Source: Oscillospiraceae bacterium (GTDB lineage Bacteria; Bacillota; Clostridia; Oscillospirales; Oscillospiraceae). Taken from it: a stretch of DNA of 64,000 bases. The stretch is taken from NCBI GenBank assembly GCA_017432615.1, contig JAFRIV010000029.1:32918-96917 (forward strand), read 5' to 3'. The translations under genes and the position numbers were made by a program. The notes beneath the pieces were generated by a model, which saw nothing but the letters and a program-made list of their open reading frames with translations, did not search any database and was not told the origin of the DNA. Positions 1 through 9,323 of this stretch are shown here, one piece after another. The first letter of the stretch is position 1; the number at the start of each line of letters is the position of its first letter.

Positions 1-1
1 G

Positions 2-199
2 CTCCTGAATATTTTTCTGGACGGCAGACTGCTCACAGCCTACCTGAAGAACTTTGAAGTGATCGATGAAAACACGGGCACATTCCTTCTTGTCTTCAGT
101 GAGGAAGTTATGCAGGGGCTGGACGCGGGCGAGCATACGCTTACGCTTGATCTCACCAGCATCGGCGAGGTCGTCAGAACCATCCGCGTCGGGGAATAA
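2..199 (+). CDS. C-terminal fragment of an unrecognised protein
   Basis: An open frame runs from the window edge to a TAA at 197-199 and encodes 65 residues with no start inside the window. The sequence alternates short hydrophobic strands and turns (for example FLDGRLLTAYLKNF and HTLTLDLTSIGEVVRTI). This suits the last beta-sandwich or Ig-like domain of an exported protein, but no family is recognised. There is no terminator between it and the DUF896 gene 32 bp downstream, so read-through is possible. The function is unknown. Confidence 0.55.
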   Translation, partial: LLNIFLDGRLLTAYLKNFEVIDENTGTFLLVFSEEVMQGLDAGEHTLTLDLTSIGEVVRTIRVGE

Positions 200-231
200 A
201 AGCCCTTGACAAAAGATGTACGGAGGAGAAA

Positions 232-438
232 ATGGAACAGACAAAGCTGGACAGGATCAACGAGCTTGCCCGCCTGGCCAGAACGCGTGAACTGACACAG
301 GAAGAACTTGCCGAACGGGATGTGCTGCGCAGGGAATACCTTGCCGAATGGCGTCGCGGGGCCGAACAGGTGCTGGAAAATACCTATCTTGTAACGCCCG
401 ACGGCCGGAAAAGAAAACTGGAGAAAAAACAGTCATGA
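232..438 (+). CDS. DUF896 (YnzC/UPF0291-type) small protein
   Basis: This gene encodes a 68-residue charged helical protein. Residues 5-45 carry the DUF896 pattern: LDRINELARLARTRELTQEE followed by ERDVLRREYLAEWR. This is the helical hairpin of the YnzC family, a small cytoplasmic Bacillota protein of unclear role, linked to the SOS operon in Bacillus subtilis. The length is normal for the family. A strong GGAGGAG Shine-Dalgarno lies about 7 bp before the ATG. The TGA stop overlaps the ATG of the next gene, so the two are probably translationally coupled. Confidence 0.85.
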   Translation: MEQTKLDRINELARLARTRELTQEELAERDVLRREYLAEWRRGAEQVLENTYLVTPDGRKRKLEKKQS

Positions 439-1832
439 ATATCTGCCTTTTGAATGATTCCTTCCCTCCTGTGATCGACGGTGTGGCAAATGTGGTGATA
501 AACTACGCAAAGTATCTGCAGAGTGAGCACAGCTGCGGGGTGCTTGTTGGCACGCCGGATTATCCGGGAACAGACTATTCCGTCTATCCGTATAAGGTTA
601 TTCCGTACCAGAGTTTCAACACCACGGCGCTGGCCTCCGGATATCGGACGGGAAATCCGTTCGTAGGAAAAGCTATCTCGGAAATGGCAGCATTCGCGCC
701 GGACATCATCCACAGCCACTGCCCGGCTTCCGCCATGGTCATTGCCCGCATCCTGCGTGAGCAGACGGATGCTCCGGTGATCCTGACCTATCACACCAAA
801 TATGATATCGATATCCGCCGCAACGTGAAGCTGAAACCGGTGGCGGACGAGGGCATCCGTGCGATGGTCAGCAATATTGAGGCCTGTGATGAAGTCTGGG
901 CTGTCAGCCGGGGCGCGGGAGAGAGCCTGAAGGCACTGGGCTTTCAGGGAGACTATCGCGTGATGAATAACGGCGTTGACTTTGCGAAAGGCAGAGTGGA
1001 CGAGACGCAGGTAAAAGAAGTGACGGGAGAGTTTGACCTGCCCGCTGAAGTGCCGGTGTTTCTTTTCGTAGGGCGGCTGATGACCTACAAGGGGCTTCCG
1101 CTGATCCTGGAGGCATTAAAGATGCTGGCAGAGCGCGGAAAGGATTTCCGTATGGTCTTTGTCGGGAAGGGCCCTGACAGAGCACTGTTGGAGAAAAAGG
1201 CGGAAGAACTCGGCATTTCCGGAAAGTGTATTTTCGTCGGCCCTGTTTACGACAGGGAAAAACTCCGCGCCTGGAATACCCGTGCGGATCTTTTCCTCTT
1301 CCCGTCCACATTTGATACCAACGGCCTGGTAGTGCGGGAAGCGGCAGCCTGCGGCCTGGCAAGCGTCCTGATCCGTGGGTCCTGCGCCGCCGAAGGCATT
1401 ACGGACGGGCGCAACGGTTTTCTGATCGACGAGACAGCGGAGGCAATGGCGGCGCTGCTGGAGAAGGTGGGCGATGACCTTCCGCTTCTGAGAGAAGTCG
1501 GGCAGCATGCCATGGATGAGATCTACTGTTCCTGGGAGGACTGCATTTCCGTCGCATATGACCGGTATGGAGCTGTCCTGGAGGAAAAACGCAGCGGGAC
1601 GCTCCGCAAAGCAAAAAAACAGCCGACCGATCTGCTGGTTTCGATGACGGCTCACACGATGGAGGAGCAGGCCAGACTGCGCCGGATCGGCACGGAACTG
1701 TTCAACGATTTTAAAGAAACGGCCGTCGGAATGATGGAGAATATCCAGGAGGCAGAGGAAAGCGCCGAACATTTCTGGGATACGCTGGCAGAGGATATCC
1801 AACGGGATCTGCAGGAATTTTACAGGAAGTGA
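435..1832 (+). CDS. Glycosyltransferase family 4 protein
   Basis: The 465-residue product begins MNICLLNDSFPPVIDGVAN, the glycine-containing N-terminal loop of GT4 (GT-B fold) enzymes. It continues with HSHCPASAM and YHTKYDID in the acceptor domain. The donor domain starts near residue 205 (FLFVGRLMTYKGLPLILEAL). The nucleotide-sugar motif reads STFDTNGLVVREAAACG, which keeps the second glutamate of the usual E-x7-E pair but not the first. The last 75 residues form a charged helical extension. The likely role is cytoplasmic sugar transfer to a lipid or envelope acceptor; the substrate is unknown. The ATG at 435 is chosen because it overlaps the preceding stop. A longer upstream frame exists but has no ribosome site. 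Confidence 0.85.
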   Translation: MNICLLNDSFPPVIDGVANVVINYAKYLQSEHSCGVLVGTPDYPGTDYSVYPYKVIPYQSFNTTALASGYRTGNPFVGKAISEMAAFAPDIIHSHCPASAMVIARILREQTDAPVILTYHTKYDIDIRRNVKLKPVADEGIRAMVSNIEACDEVWAVSRGAGESLKALGFQGDYRVMNNGVDFAKGRVDETQVKEVTGEFDLPAEVPVFLFVGRLMTYKGLPLILEALKMLAERGKDFRMVFVGKGPDRALLEKKAEELGISGKCIFVGPVYDREKLRAWNTRADLFLFPSTFDTNGLVVREAAACGLASVLIRGSCAAEGITDGRNGFLIDETAEAMAALLEKVGDDLPLLREVGQHAMDEIYCSWEDCISVAYDRYGAVLEEKRSGTLRKAKKQPTDLLVSMTAHTMEEQARLRRIGTELFNDFKETAVGMMENIQEAEESAEHFWDTLAEDIQRDLQEFYRK

Positions 1833-1845
1833 ACAGCATATAAAA

Positions 1846-1880
1846 AGGGGGTGAGCGGGAAGCTCACCCCTTTGAAAATA
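1846..1880. terminator. Bidirectional terminator between the GT4 gene and lysA
   Basis: A 9-bp stem (GGGGTGAGC / GCTCACCCC) with a short loop lies between the two convergent genes. Read on the minus strand it is followed directly by CCTTTTTA, so it fits lysA best. On the plus strand the tail is only weakly T-rich. Confidence 0.7.
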
Positions 1881-1888
1881 TAAAAGCC

Positions 1889-3187
1889 TCAGATATCCAG
1901 CGCGCAAAGGTCGTCCGGTGTTTCACGCCGCACGGCAAGCGCGCTTTTTCCTTCTCTCAACATGACCACCGGCGGGCGGCCGAGGCGGTTGTAGTTGGAG
2001 GCCATGGAATAATGATAGGCTCCCGTTGTGCACATGGCCACAAGGTCACCTCTCCTGAGCCCGGCAGGAAGCAAAACGGCTGGCTGGAGAATATCCCCGC
2101 TTTCACAGCAGCGGCCTGCCAGGTCAAAAACGGCGGTTGCCTCCTCATCGGAGGCGACGACAGGCAAAACGGTGTATTTCGCACCGTATAGGCAATAGCG
2201 GGGGTTATCGGTCATGCCTCCGTCTGTGATGGCATAGCTTTTAAAGCCGGGGATATGTTTTACGGCACTCACAGTGTACACGGTCAGACCGGCATCTGCC
2301 ACGATGCTTCTGCCCGGCTCCATCAGGATATAAGGCATCGGCACCTGAACGCATTCTGCTTTGCGGCGGATATGTTCTGACAGGGCCCGGATGCGCACGG
2401 CAATATCCATGGTCTTGTCGCTTTCCAGATAGCGCACGCCGTATCCGCCCCCGAGATCCAGAACCTGTGTAATAAACCCGAGTTCCTTCTGCAACAGGGC
2501 AATAAAATCCAGCATGACGTCGGAGGTGTCTTCAAAAACCATCTCATCAAACACCATCGAGCCCACATGGCAGTGCAGCCCCGCAACGTCCAGAGCGCTC
2601 TGCGCCAGCGCCAGCCTGACGAATTCAAAAGCCTGGCCGGTTTCAATCGGTACGCCGAATTTTACGTCCACCTTTCCGGTGCTGACGGCTTCGTACGTAT
2701 GCGGATCGATCCCCGGAGTAATACGGAGCAGCACCTTCTGGTGTACCCCGAGTGCGTCCGCTTCTTTTTGCAGCGCAAGCAGTTCGTCAATGCCGTCCAC
2801 AATAAAACAGCCTACGTGCTCCTGCAGCGCAGTGCGGATGTCTTCCGTCGTTTTTCCGTCTCCGTGGAAGCAGACGCGCTCCATCGGAAACCCTGCGCGC
2901 TTTGCCGTACAGATCTCACCGCGGGATACCACGTCCAGCCCCATCCCTTCTTCCGCCATGATGCGCAGCATCTGCGTAAAGCAGGAAGCCTTGCTGGCGT
3001 AGAGCGGCAGCGCCTGCCCTTCAAAGCTCTCCCGGAGTGCCTTCCGATACATTCTGCAGTTTGACCGGATCCGATCTTCATCCATCAGATACAGCGGAGT
3101 TCCGTACTGCGCGGCCAGGTCGTCTGTCCGTTGCCCGGCAAAACACAGCACGCCGGAAGCGTCTCTTGACAGGTTGGAAGAAAGCAT
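1889..3187 (-). CDS. lysA: Diaminopimelate decarboxylase
   Basis: This 432-residue group IV PLP decarboxylase converts meso-diaminopimelate to L-lysine, the last step of lysine synthesis. PLP lysine K66 lies in LPLYASKAS. Further family motifs are HCHVGS, the phosphate-binding DLGGGYGVRY, EPGRSIVADAG and CESGD, which contributes the active-site cysteine across the dimer. The ATG at 3187 is preferred over an in-frame ATG at 3247. It follows an AGAGG site by 10 bp, and the predicted promoter's -35 box (3242-3247) would overlap the upstream ATG. No lysine riboswitch was seen in the roughly 25-nt leader. The gene stands alone on the minus strand. Confidence 0.93.
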   Translation of the reverse strand: MLSSNLSRDASGVLCFAGQRTDDLAAQYGTPLYLMDEDRIRSNCRMYRKALRESFEGQALPLYASKASCFTQMLRIMAEEGMGLDVVSRGEICTAKRAGFPMERVCFHGDGKTTEDIRTALQEHVGCFIVDGIDELLALQKEADALGVHQKVLLRITPGIDPHTYEAVSTGKVDVKFGVPIETGQAFEFVRLALAQSALDVAGLHCHVGSMVFDEMVFEDTSDVMLDFIALLQKELGFITQVLDLGGGYGVRYLESDKTMDIAVRIRALSEHIRRKAECVQVPMPYILMEPGRSIVADAGLTVYTVSAVKHIPGFKSYAITDGGMTDNPRYCLYGAKYTVLPVVASDEEATAVFDLAGRCCESGDILQPAVLLPAGLRRGDLVAMCTTGAYHYSMASNYNRLGRPPVVMLREGKSALAVRRETPDDLCALDI

Positions 3188-3218
3188 GATTCGTGTTCCT
3201 CTCATAAAAAACTGACGC

Positions 3219-3247
3219 ATTTTAACACGCCGGTTTCCTGAAGTCAA
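3219..3247 (-). promoter_or_regulatory. lysA promoter
   Basis: On the minus strand, TTGACT (3242-3247) and TAAAAT (3219-3224) are separated by 17 bp. The expected transcript begins near 3212 and leaves a leader of about 25 nt before the ATG at 3187. Confidence 0.65.
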
Positions 3248-3286
3248 GGCTTCTCAGCCGTAGAAGGGGCCTGCCGGCTCTCTGCC

Positions 3287-5428
3287 TCAGCCCTTCATGG
3301 TCAGGCTGATCCGCTTCTTCTTTTCATCCACCGAGAGGACTTTGACTTTGACCACATCCCCGACGCTCAACACATCGCCGGGATGCTTGATATAGCGGTC
3401 ACAGATCTGGGAAATGTGTACCAGCCCGTCCTGATGCACGCCGATATCCACAAACGCACCGAAGTCGATCACATTGCGCACCGTCCCGGTGAGCTCCATC
3501 CCTTCCTTCAGGTCAGAGATCTCCATAACATCCTGCCGAAGAAGCACAGGGGGCAGGTCCTCACGCACGTCGCGTCCGGGCTTCAGCAGCTCTCCGACGA
3601 TATCCGTCAGGGTCGGGATCCCAACACCGCATTGTTCGGCAATGGTTTCCGCTCCGGCGGAGAAGCGGGAGCGAAGCTCTGCGAGGCGGCCCTGCCGCAC
3701 ATCGGACAGCGTATATCCGCACAGTTCCAGCAGCCTGGTTGCAGCCTTATAGCTCTCCGGATGGACGGCAGTATTGTCCAGGATCTGTTCGGATTCCGGT
3801 ACCCGCAGAAAACCTGCGCACTGCTCAAAGGCTTTGGGGCCGAGTTTGGGCACTTTTTTGATCTGGGAGCGGTCGGTAAAGATGCCGTTTTCCTCCCGGT
3901 ACTTCACCATGTTGCCGGCTGTGGTCTTGTTCAAACCGGCAACACGCTGCAGAAGACTGGCGGAGGCGGTATTTACATCGACGCCCACGGCATTCACACA
4001 GTCTTCCACCACACCGTCCAGTGTTTCGGCCAGCTGTTTTTCCGGCATGTCATGCTGATACTGGCCCACACCGATGGCCATCGGTTCAATCTTTACGAGT
4101 TCGGCCAGCGGATCCTGCAGACGCCGCGCAATCGACACGGCGGAGCGCAGATTGACATCATAGTCCGGGAATTCCGCAGCTCCGAGAGGGGAGGCGGAGT
4201 AGACGGAGGCTCCGGCTTCATTCACAATGGCATACGCCAGATTGCCGTGGATACGGTGCAGCATTTCTGCCGTCATCTGTTCCGTTTCCCGGGAGGCTGT
4301 GCCGTTCCCGATGGCAATATGCTCCACGTTGTGTTTGCGGATCAGCCCCGTCAGCTTCTCGATGGCTTCTTCTTTTTTCCGTTCATTGAAAGTGGGGTAG
4401 ACTACAGCCGTGTCCAGCACCTTGCCAGTACCGTCTACAACGGCAACCTTGCAGCCGTTTTTGTAACCGGGATCCAGGCCCATGGTCACCTTACCCTTCA
4501 CAGGGGGCTGCATCAGCAGCGGACGCAGATTCTGGGCAAACATTTTGATGGCGCCTTCACAGGCCATGTCCGTCAGGCTGCTGCGGCACTCCCGTTCCAG
4601 AGAGGGAAAGATCAGGCGGTCATAGGCGTCATCGGCGGCTGTGCGTACAAACTGCATGGCACTGCTGCCCGGCCGGAGCACCTTCCTTCTCAGCCTCTGC
4701 AGAGCTCTTTCCCGGTCTGCTTCCACAGCCACTTTCAGGTAGCCCTCTTTCTCTCCGCGGTTGATGGCAAGGACGCGGTGCCCGGGGATCCTGCTGACCG
4801 GTTCGGAAAAATCATAATACTGGCTGTAAACGGAATCCTCTTCCGTTGCCTTCTCCGCGTGCAGCACAGCGTTGGCCGTTAGAAAGTCACGGAGGGAGGC
4901 GCGCACCTCCGCATCGTCAGAAATGTTTTCTGCGATGATATCCGAAGCCCCCTGCAGGGCTTCTTCTATGGTCGCAACGCCCTTTTCCTCGTCGAGATAG
5001 TCCTTCGCGGCATCCTCCGGGGCCGGGCAGTCAGGGCCCTGGGCGTACAGCAGGGCAGCCAGAGGCTCCAGCCCTTTTTCTTTTGCAGCAGTAGCTCTGG
5101 TGCGCCGCTTCTGCTTGTAGGGGCGGTAGAGGTCTTCCAGCGCGGCAAGGGTTTCGGCGCCGTCGATCGCTGCAGCGAGTTCCTCCGTCATCTTGCCCTG
5201 CTCAGTAATGGCATTCAGAATGGTTTCCCGGCGTTCATCCAGATTGCGCAGATATTCCAGGCGTTCATGCAGTTTGCGCAGGGTGGTATCGTCCATGGTA
5301 CCGTGCATTTCTTTACGGTAACGCGCAATAAAGGGGATGGTATTGCCTTCGTCGAGAAGGGAAACCACATTGTTTACGTATTCTTCTTTGACGTTGAGCT
5401 CCTGAGCGAGCTGATGGTTGATGTTCAT
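3287..5428 (-). CDS. tex: Tex-family S1 RNA-binding transcription accessory protein
   Basis: The 713-residue product has full Tex/YhgF architecture. It has an N-terminal helical Tex domain (NTIPFIARYRKEMHGTMDD, residues 29-47), a YqgF/RNase H-like core near 320-450 (MGLDPGYKNGCKVAVVD), a helix-hairpin-helix region (NTASASLLQRVAGLN, KKVPKLGPKAFEQCAGFL) and a C-terminal S1 domain (ELTGTVRNVIDFGAFVDIGV to ISLTMKG). Tex proteins bind nucleic acid and act in transcription and ribosome-associated processes in the cytoplasm. The gene is monocistronic. It ends about 100 bp before the lysA start on the same strand, with lysA's own promoter between them. The ATG at 5428 matches the family start MNINHQLAQEL. 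Confidence 0.93.
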   Translation of the reverse strand: MNINHQLAQELNVKEEYVNNVVSLLDEGNTIPFIARYRKEMHGTMDDTTLRKLHERLEYLRNLDERRETILNAITEQGKMTEELAAAIDGAETLAALEDLYRPYKQKRRTRATAAKEKGLEPLAALLYAQGPDCPAPEDAAKDYLDEEKGVATIEEALQGASDIIAENISDDAEVRASLRDFLTANAVLHAEKATEEDSVYSQYYDFSEPVSRIPGHRVLAINRGEKEGYLKVAVEADRERALQRLRRKVLRPGSSAMQFVRTAADDAYDRLIFPSLERECRSSLTDMACEGAIKMFAQNLRPLLMQPPVKGKVTMGLDPGYKNGCKVAVVDGTGKVLDTAVVYPTFNERKKEEAIEKLTGLIRKHNVEHIAIGNGTASRETEQMTAEMLHRIHGNLAYAIVNEAGASVYSASPLGAAEFPDYDVNLRSAVSIARRLQDPLAELVKIEPMAIGVGQYQHDMPEKQLAETLDGVVEDCVNAVGVDVNTASASLLQRVAGLNKTTAGNMVKYREENGIFTDRSQIKKVPKLGPKAFEQCAGFLRVPESEQILDNTAVHPESYKAATRLLELCGYTLSDVRQGRLAELRSRFSAGAETIAEQCGVGIPTLTDIVGELLKPGRDVREDLPPVLLRQDVMEISDLKEGMELTGTVRNVIDFGAFVDIGVHQDGLVHISQICDRYIKHPGDVLSVGDVVKVKVLSVDEKKKRISLTMKG

Positions 5429-5464
5429 ACGGGTAATTCCTTTTCTTGTTGGAGTATGTGTACC

Positions 5465-5493
5465 AGTATAACGCAGAGGACGGAAAAAATCAA
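5465..5493 (-). promoter_or_regulatory. tex promoter
   Basis: On the minus strand, TTGATT (5488-5493) and TATACT (5465-5470) are spaced by 17 bp. The start of transcription would lie about 30 bp upstream of the tex ATG. Confidence 0.65.
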
Positions 5494-5566
5494 ATCTTCT
5501 GTCGAAGTTTCCCCGGTCTTACGGGTTTCCCGGTCTTCTTTTTCTGCCAAATATACGGGTGATGTC

Positions 5567-5595
5567 TTGATTTTATCCGTTAAAACAGGTATAGT
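5567..5595 (+). promoter_or_regulatory. Promoter of the leucine-rich surface protein
   Basis: TTGATT (5567-5572) and TATAGT (5590-5595) are spaced by 17 bp and placed about 50 bp before the ATG at 5647. It is divergent to the tex promoter. Confidence 0.65.
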
Positions 5596-5646
5596 ATTAA
5601 TGGGGTTTTAGACGCAGATGGAATGTCGGAAATGGGGGTTCATGTG

Positions 5647-8600
5647 ATGAAGAAAAAGCTGTTGGGTTCACTCCTGTGCGCGGCGCTGTGCCTGCTGCTG
5701 TGCGGCTTGGCCGCGGCGGACACTATGGTTTCCGATGACGGCTGCTGGCGCTTTTCTGTTGATGGCAATATCACCAAGGTGACGGCGTTTTATCCGACAG
5801 CCGCGGCGGCCGGCCAGTACTACCGGAATGCCGAGCTGACCGTTCCCGCCACACTGAAAAGCGGCGGGGACAGCTACAGCGTTCATGCGATAGATCCGGA
5901 TTTTTCCGGCGCTGAAAACGCCAGAAAAATCACTCTTTCGGCTGGCGTTGCTGTGGTCGGGTCTGAAGCTTTCCGAGGCCTGAACAAGCTGGCCGAGATC
6001 ACCCTTCCTTCCTCCCTGACCGATATCGGCAGCTGTGCATTCGAGGGCTGCACATCGCTGAAAGCCGTCACGATCCCTGCAGATAACCTGATTGGAATAG
6101 GTTCTCAGGCATTCAAAGGTACCGACGGCCTGACCGTAACGTTTGAGGGAAGCCTGCAGCAGTGGATCGACTGCACCGGCAGCATAATTTACCCGCTGGA
6201 GTATGCGACGGGGTCAAAGACAATCACATCGGACGGGGCCTCCTTCGGCTGGTGCGGCGGGGATGCAGCATCTGCCAATGACTTATACTGGACCATGTCG
6301 GACTCGCATCTGACGATCGACGGACCCGGGTACATCTACAGCGCGGGCTGGAACCCGGCGGAGGTGGAAACGCTTACGATCGGCGAATTCTATATTGTCG
6401 GAGTAAATCGGGAACAGGACGATTTCCCCTGGCTGGACCAGATGGGCCAGTTGAAATCCATCGAGGTGCATCCCAACAACTCCAAGTTATCCAGCCTCGC
6501 CGCAGGCGAGGGCCTGGGCGGGGTGCTGTTCTCCAACGATTTGACCACTTTGCATTACTGCCCCCGGGCCTACGCCGGTCCTGTGAGGATCCCGGATGGC
6601 ATCCAAGTAATCAGCCCCTTCGCGTTTACCGGCTGCCGCGGAGTGACCGGGTTGGTTCCGCAGCAGGGCAGCACGGACTTTCATGAAGCGGATGGCTGCC
6701 TTTTGACTTCAGGCAATTGTTTAAGACTGTGCCCGCCGTACAGAGACCCGGTGGTAATTCCCACAGAGGCGGAATCTGTGATCCCGGAAGCTTTCCAGCT
6801 GGTCTACGACACCGTCGGTGCGCTGCATGTCTTGCTTCCTGATAATAAAAATCACCAGATAGCAACCTCGTTCAATGGTTTTAAAGGGTCCTTCTCGGTG
6901 ACGATCCAGGAGAACGTGATGGGGATTCCGGAGAATACTTTTTTGGACTGCTCCGGGCTTACGTCCGTGGCTCTGCCGGGCACGCTGGAATGGATCGACC
7001 CTGGCGCCTTTCAGGGGTGTACCGGTCTGACTTCTCTGACGCTGCCGGATGAACTGGCTTCCATCGAAGAAAGAGCGTTTCAGGGGTGTACCGGTCTGAC
7101 TTCCCTGACGCTGCCGGATGAAATGAATTGGATCGGCGAAAGAGCGTTTCAGGGCTGCACGGGTCTGCGGACCCTCGATATTCCGAAGATCGTGAGCTTT
7201 ATCAGGGAGAATGCTTTTGAGGGTTGTACCGGTCTGACAGCCGTCTATTACCCGGGCACGGACGCACAGTGGGCCCTGGTGACGGACGGTAGATCCGTTC
7301 TTCCGTCCACCGCCTTCCTCTATACCCTGGATAACCAGACTGACTATGTTTCAATCAACATGACAGGGCTGGACACGGCGGCGGGCGACCGCGTGACGCT
7401 GACGGACGAGAAAGGCACGGTCAGGGATGTGACCGCCTCAGGCAACTGGACCTTCTGGAATTTCGGGGCAAAGCTGACCATCACCCCCGGCACGGGGCGG
7501 AGGATCACCTATGCCGCCGGGGTGGAAGGCGAAGCCTCCGTTACACACACCTGGTCGGCGCCGGTCACCCTGCCGTTGGACACGTCGGGGGGCGTCCCGT
7601 CGGTCCATGTGACCTTTGATGTGCAGGACGGGCAGGAAGTGTATCACCTGTTCGTCAGCGAAAAAAAGCTGGATGATATGGCGGGTCAGGATGATCCGCG
7701 CTGGTCGCTCACGTATAACGGAAACAGCTACAGAAACGGCGATATCCTGCTGGTCGTCACCAATGGCGTCTCCGAAATGCGGGAATTCACGCTCACCGTT
7801 TATCCCAATATGTTTGGATGCGCAGGCGCCATCTACAAGGCAGACGGATCGCTGATCAAGGCAGTGTCGGAGGCGGGGACGGTTACCTTTACGGTGGACT
7901 CGGATATCACCCTGTCGCTGACCTGGTATGACAGGAACACACGGGCAACGCTGACCTATGACGGCAACGGAAGCGCGGGCAGCATGGCCGCGCAGCCTGC
8001 GCAGGACGCAAAGGCTGTGCTTGCGAAGAACGGTTTTGACGGGCTGATCAAAGAAGGAGAGCACCAAGAGTACCAGCGCTTTGACGGCTGGATGGTAAAT
8101 GGAGTGACGCTGGCCCCCGGGGATACGCTGAACTATCTCAATGCCGACATGACCGCCTACGCCCAATGGACGCCCGCTTACCGGGTGTGGCTCAGGCCCA
8201 ACGGCGGCGAGGGCAGCAACATCGATCTGAGGATCCCAAAGGGGAGCACCTGCGTGCTGCCCGTTGACGCCTTCACGCGCGCGGGCTATGCCATCGCCGG
8301 CTGGAACACGAAAGCCCGCGGCACCGGCGATGCGTACGACGCGGGTACGGCCATGGAACCGGCGAAGGACCTGACCCTTTACGCCCAGTGGGCACAGGCG
8401 TGGAACGTAACCTTTGATCCGAACGGCGGCACCGGCAGCATGGTTGAACTCCCCATAGCCAGAGGGCAGAGCGCCGGACTGCCGGCGTGTGCCTTCAGCA
8501 GGGCAAACCATGTCTTTACGGGCTGGAACACCGAGGCGGACGGGTCAGGCACGGCGCTCGCCGCGGGCGACTCCTTCATGCCGGCCGGGGACTGCACCCT

Positions 8601-9174
8601 GTATGCCCGGTGGCAGCAGAAAGTTTTTGACATCCATTCCGACGGCAGCGCCGTAGCCCGGGTCGGCACGGACAAGGTCAACCGCGCAGAGGAAGGCACC
8701 GTAATCAGCCTGCAGCTCAGCGACACCGCCGAACCGGCGGAGGGATATTCCTTTTCGGGTGATTTTGCGGTGAACGTGGGGGACAGCCTGGTTGCCTATG
8801 GCGTGGAGGAATTCACCATGCCCGGAGCAGCGGTCATGATCCGCGCCCTGGTTGTTCCCACTGTTTCACAGGCTGTGTTTACGCTGCCTGCCGTGACCGC
8901 CATTGAGGCTAATGCCTTCGAGGGCGACGCTTCCGTCACCGCAGTAGATGCAAGCAGCTGCACGTCTATCGGCGAGAAGGCTTTCATGGGTTGCACAGGG
9001 CTGACGCAGATCCGCCTGCCGAGGGACTGCACGATCGACGCCACGGCCTTCGCCGGCTGCGGCACGGTGACCGTCTTCGCCCCGGCGGGCGGCGATACGG
9101 AAGACTCCTGCAAAAACATCACAAACTGCGTGTTTGTGGGGAGTTATTGGGGCGAAGAAGACCCTATCGAATGA
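5647..9174 (+). CDS. Large secreted BspA-type leucine-rich and InlB-repeat protein
   Basis: The gene encodes 1175 residues. A signal peptide (KKKLLGSLLCAALCLLLCG, cleavage near AAA-DT) precedes many BspA/TpLRR repeats of the form AFxGCTGLTxLxLP at about residues 85-170 and 315-545. A near-perfect tandem of 23-residue units lies in the second block. Beta-rich domains follow. Three InlB/Listeria-Bacteroides repeats span about residues 770-1000; each has an xxxDPNGGxG-type opening and ends in YAxW. A last LRR pair closes the protein. No LPXTG or transmembrane anchor is seen at the C terminus (WGEEDPIE), so it is secreted or held non-covalently. Proteins of this design mediate adhesion or surface binding in gut bacteria; the ligand is unknown. 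The ATG at 5647 is used because it opens the signal peptide. Confidence 0.88.
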   Translation: MKKKLLGSLLCAALCLLLCGLAAADTMVSDDGCWRFSVDGNITKVTAFYPTAAAAGQYYRNAELTVPATLKSGGDSYSVHAIDPDFSGAENARKITLSAGVAVVGSEAFRGLNKLAEITLPSSLTDIGSCAFEGCTSLKAVTIPADNLIGIGSQAFKGTDGLTVTFEGSLQQWIDCTGSIIYPLEYATGSKTITSDGASFGWCGGDAASANDLYWTMSDSHLTIDGPGYIYSAGWNPAEVETLTIGEFYIVGVNREQDDFPWLDQMGQLKSIEVHPNNSKLSSLAAGEGLGGVLFSNDLTTLHYCPRAYAGPVRIPDGIQVISPFAFTGCRGVTGLVPQQGSTDFHEADGCLLTSGNCLRLCPPYRDPVVIPTEAESVIPEAFQLVYDTVGALHVLLPDNKNHQIATSFNGFKGSFSVTIQENVMGIPENTFLDCSGLTSVALPGTLEWIDPGAFQGCTGLTSLTLPDELASIEERAFQGCTGLTSLTLPDEMNWIGERAFQGCTGLRTLDIPKIVSFIRENAFEGCTGLTAVYYPGTDAQWALVTDGRSVLPSTAFLYTLDNQTDYVSINMTGLDTAAGDRVTLTDEKGTVRDVTASGNWTFWNFGAKLTITPGTGRRITYAAGVEGEASVTHTWSAPVTLPLDTSGGVPSVHVTFDVQDGQEVYHLFVSEKKLDDMAGQDDPRWSLTYNGNSYRNGDILLVVTNGVSEMREFTLTVYPNMFGCAGAIYKADGSLIKAVSEAGTVTFTVDSDITLSLTWYDRNTRATLTYDGNGSAGSMAAQPAQDAKAVLAKNGFDGLIKEGEHQEYQRFDGWMVNGVTLAPGDTLNYLNADMTAYAQWTPAYRVWLRPNGGEGSNIDLRIPKGSTCVLPVDAFTRAGYAIAGWNTKARGTGDAYDAGTAMEPAKDLTLYAQWAQAWNVTFDPNGGTGSMVELPIARGQSAGLPACAFSRANHVFTGWNTEADGSGTALAAGDSFMPAGDCTLYARWQQKVFDIHSDGSAVARVGTDKVNRAEEGTVISLQLSDTAEPAEGYSFSGDFAVNVGDSLVAYGVEEFTMPGAAVMIRALVVPTVSQAVFTLPAVTAIEANAFEGDASVTAVDASSCTSIGEKAFMGCTGLTQIRLPRDCTIDATAFAGCGTVTVFAPAGGDTEDSCKNITNCVFVGSYWGEEDPIE
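7012..7287 (+). repeat. 69-bp tandem repeat inside the LRR gene
   Basis: Four consecutive 69-bp units begin at 7012, 7081, 7150 and 7219. The first two are nearly identical at nucleotide level (for example CAGGGGTGTACCGGTCTGAC in both), and the later two are more diverged. Each encodes one 23-residue leucine-rich unit, so unit number can change by slippage or recombination without breaking the frame. Confidence 0.8.
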
Positions 9175-9251
9175 ATTTACAGTAAGATAGGGGACTGGTA
9201 ATATTATGGAATCAGGGACGGTTTACTGAAACCGTAACCGTACCTGATAGT

Positions 9252-9289
9252 CCGGGGGCTGTTCTCATAAGAATGAGAACAGCCCCCGG
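9252..9289. terminator. Perfect 17-bp hairpin between convergent genes
   Basis: The arms at 9252-9268 and 9273-9289 are perfectly complementary around a 4-nt loop (AAGA). The hairpin lies between the LRR gene (+) and the permease-like gene (-). Neither flank has a T-tract, so it is either a T-poor bidirectional terminator or an mRNA 3'-end stabiliser. Confidence 0.55.
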
Positions 9290-9323
9290 TGCAGGTACAG
9301 AGTATCGCTCGGGCATCCGGCGC

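Noticed and set aside
3188-3286. Lysine riboswitch before lysA
   Set aside because: The predicted leader is only about 25 nt, too short for a lysine aptamer.
3383-4882. 499-codon plus-strand frame opposite tex
   Set aside because: It is antisense to a clear Tex gene with all domains; its composition is rich in H, R and Q and no domain is visible.
5429-5646. Gene between tex and the LRR protein
   Set aside because: The plus-strand frame here overlaps tex and both divergent promoters and has no ribosome site or family match.
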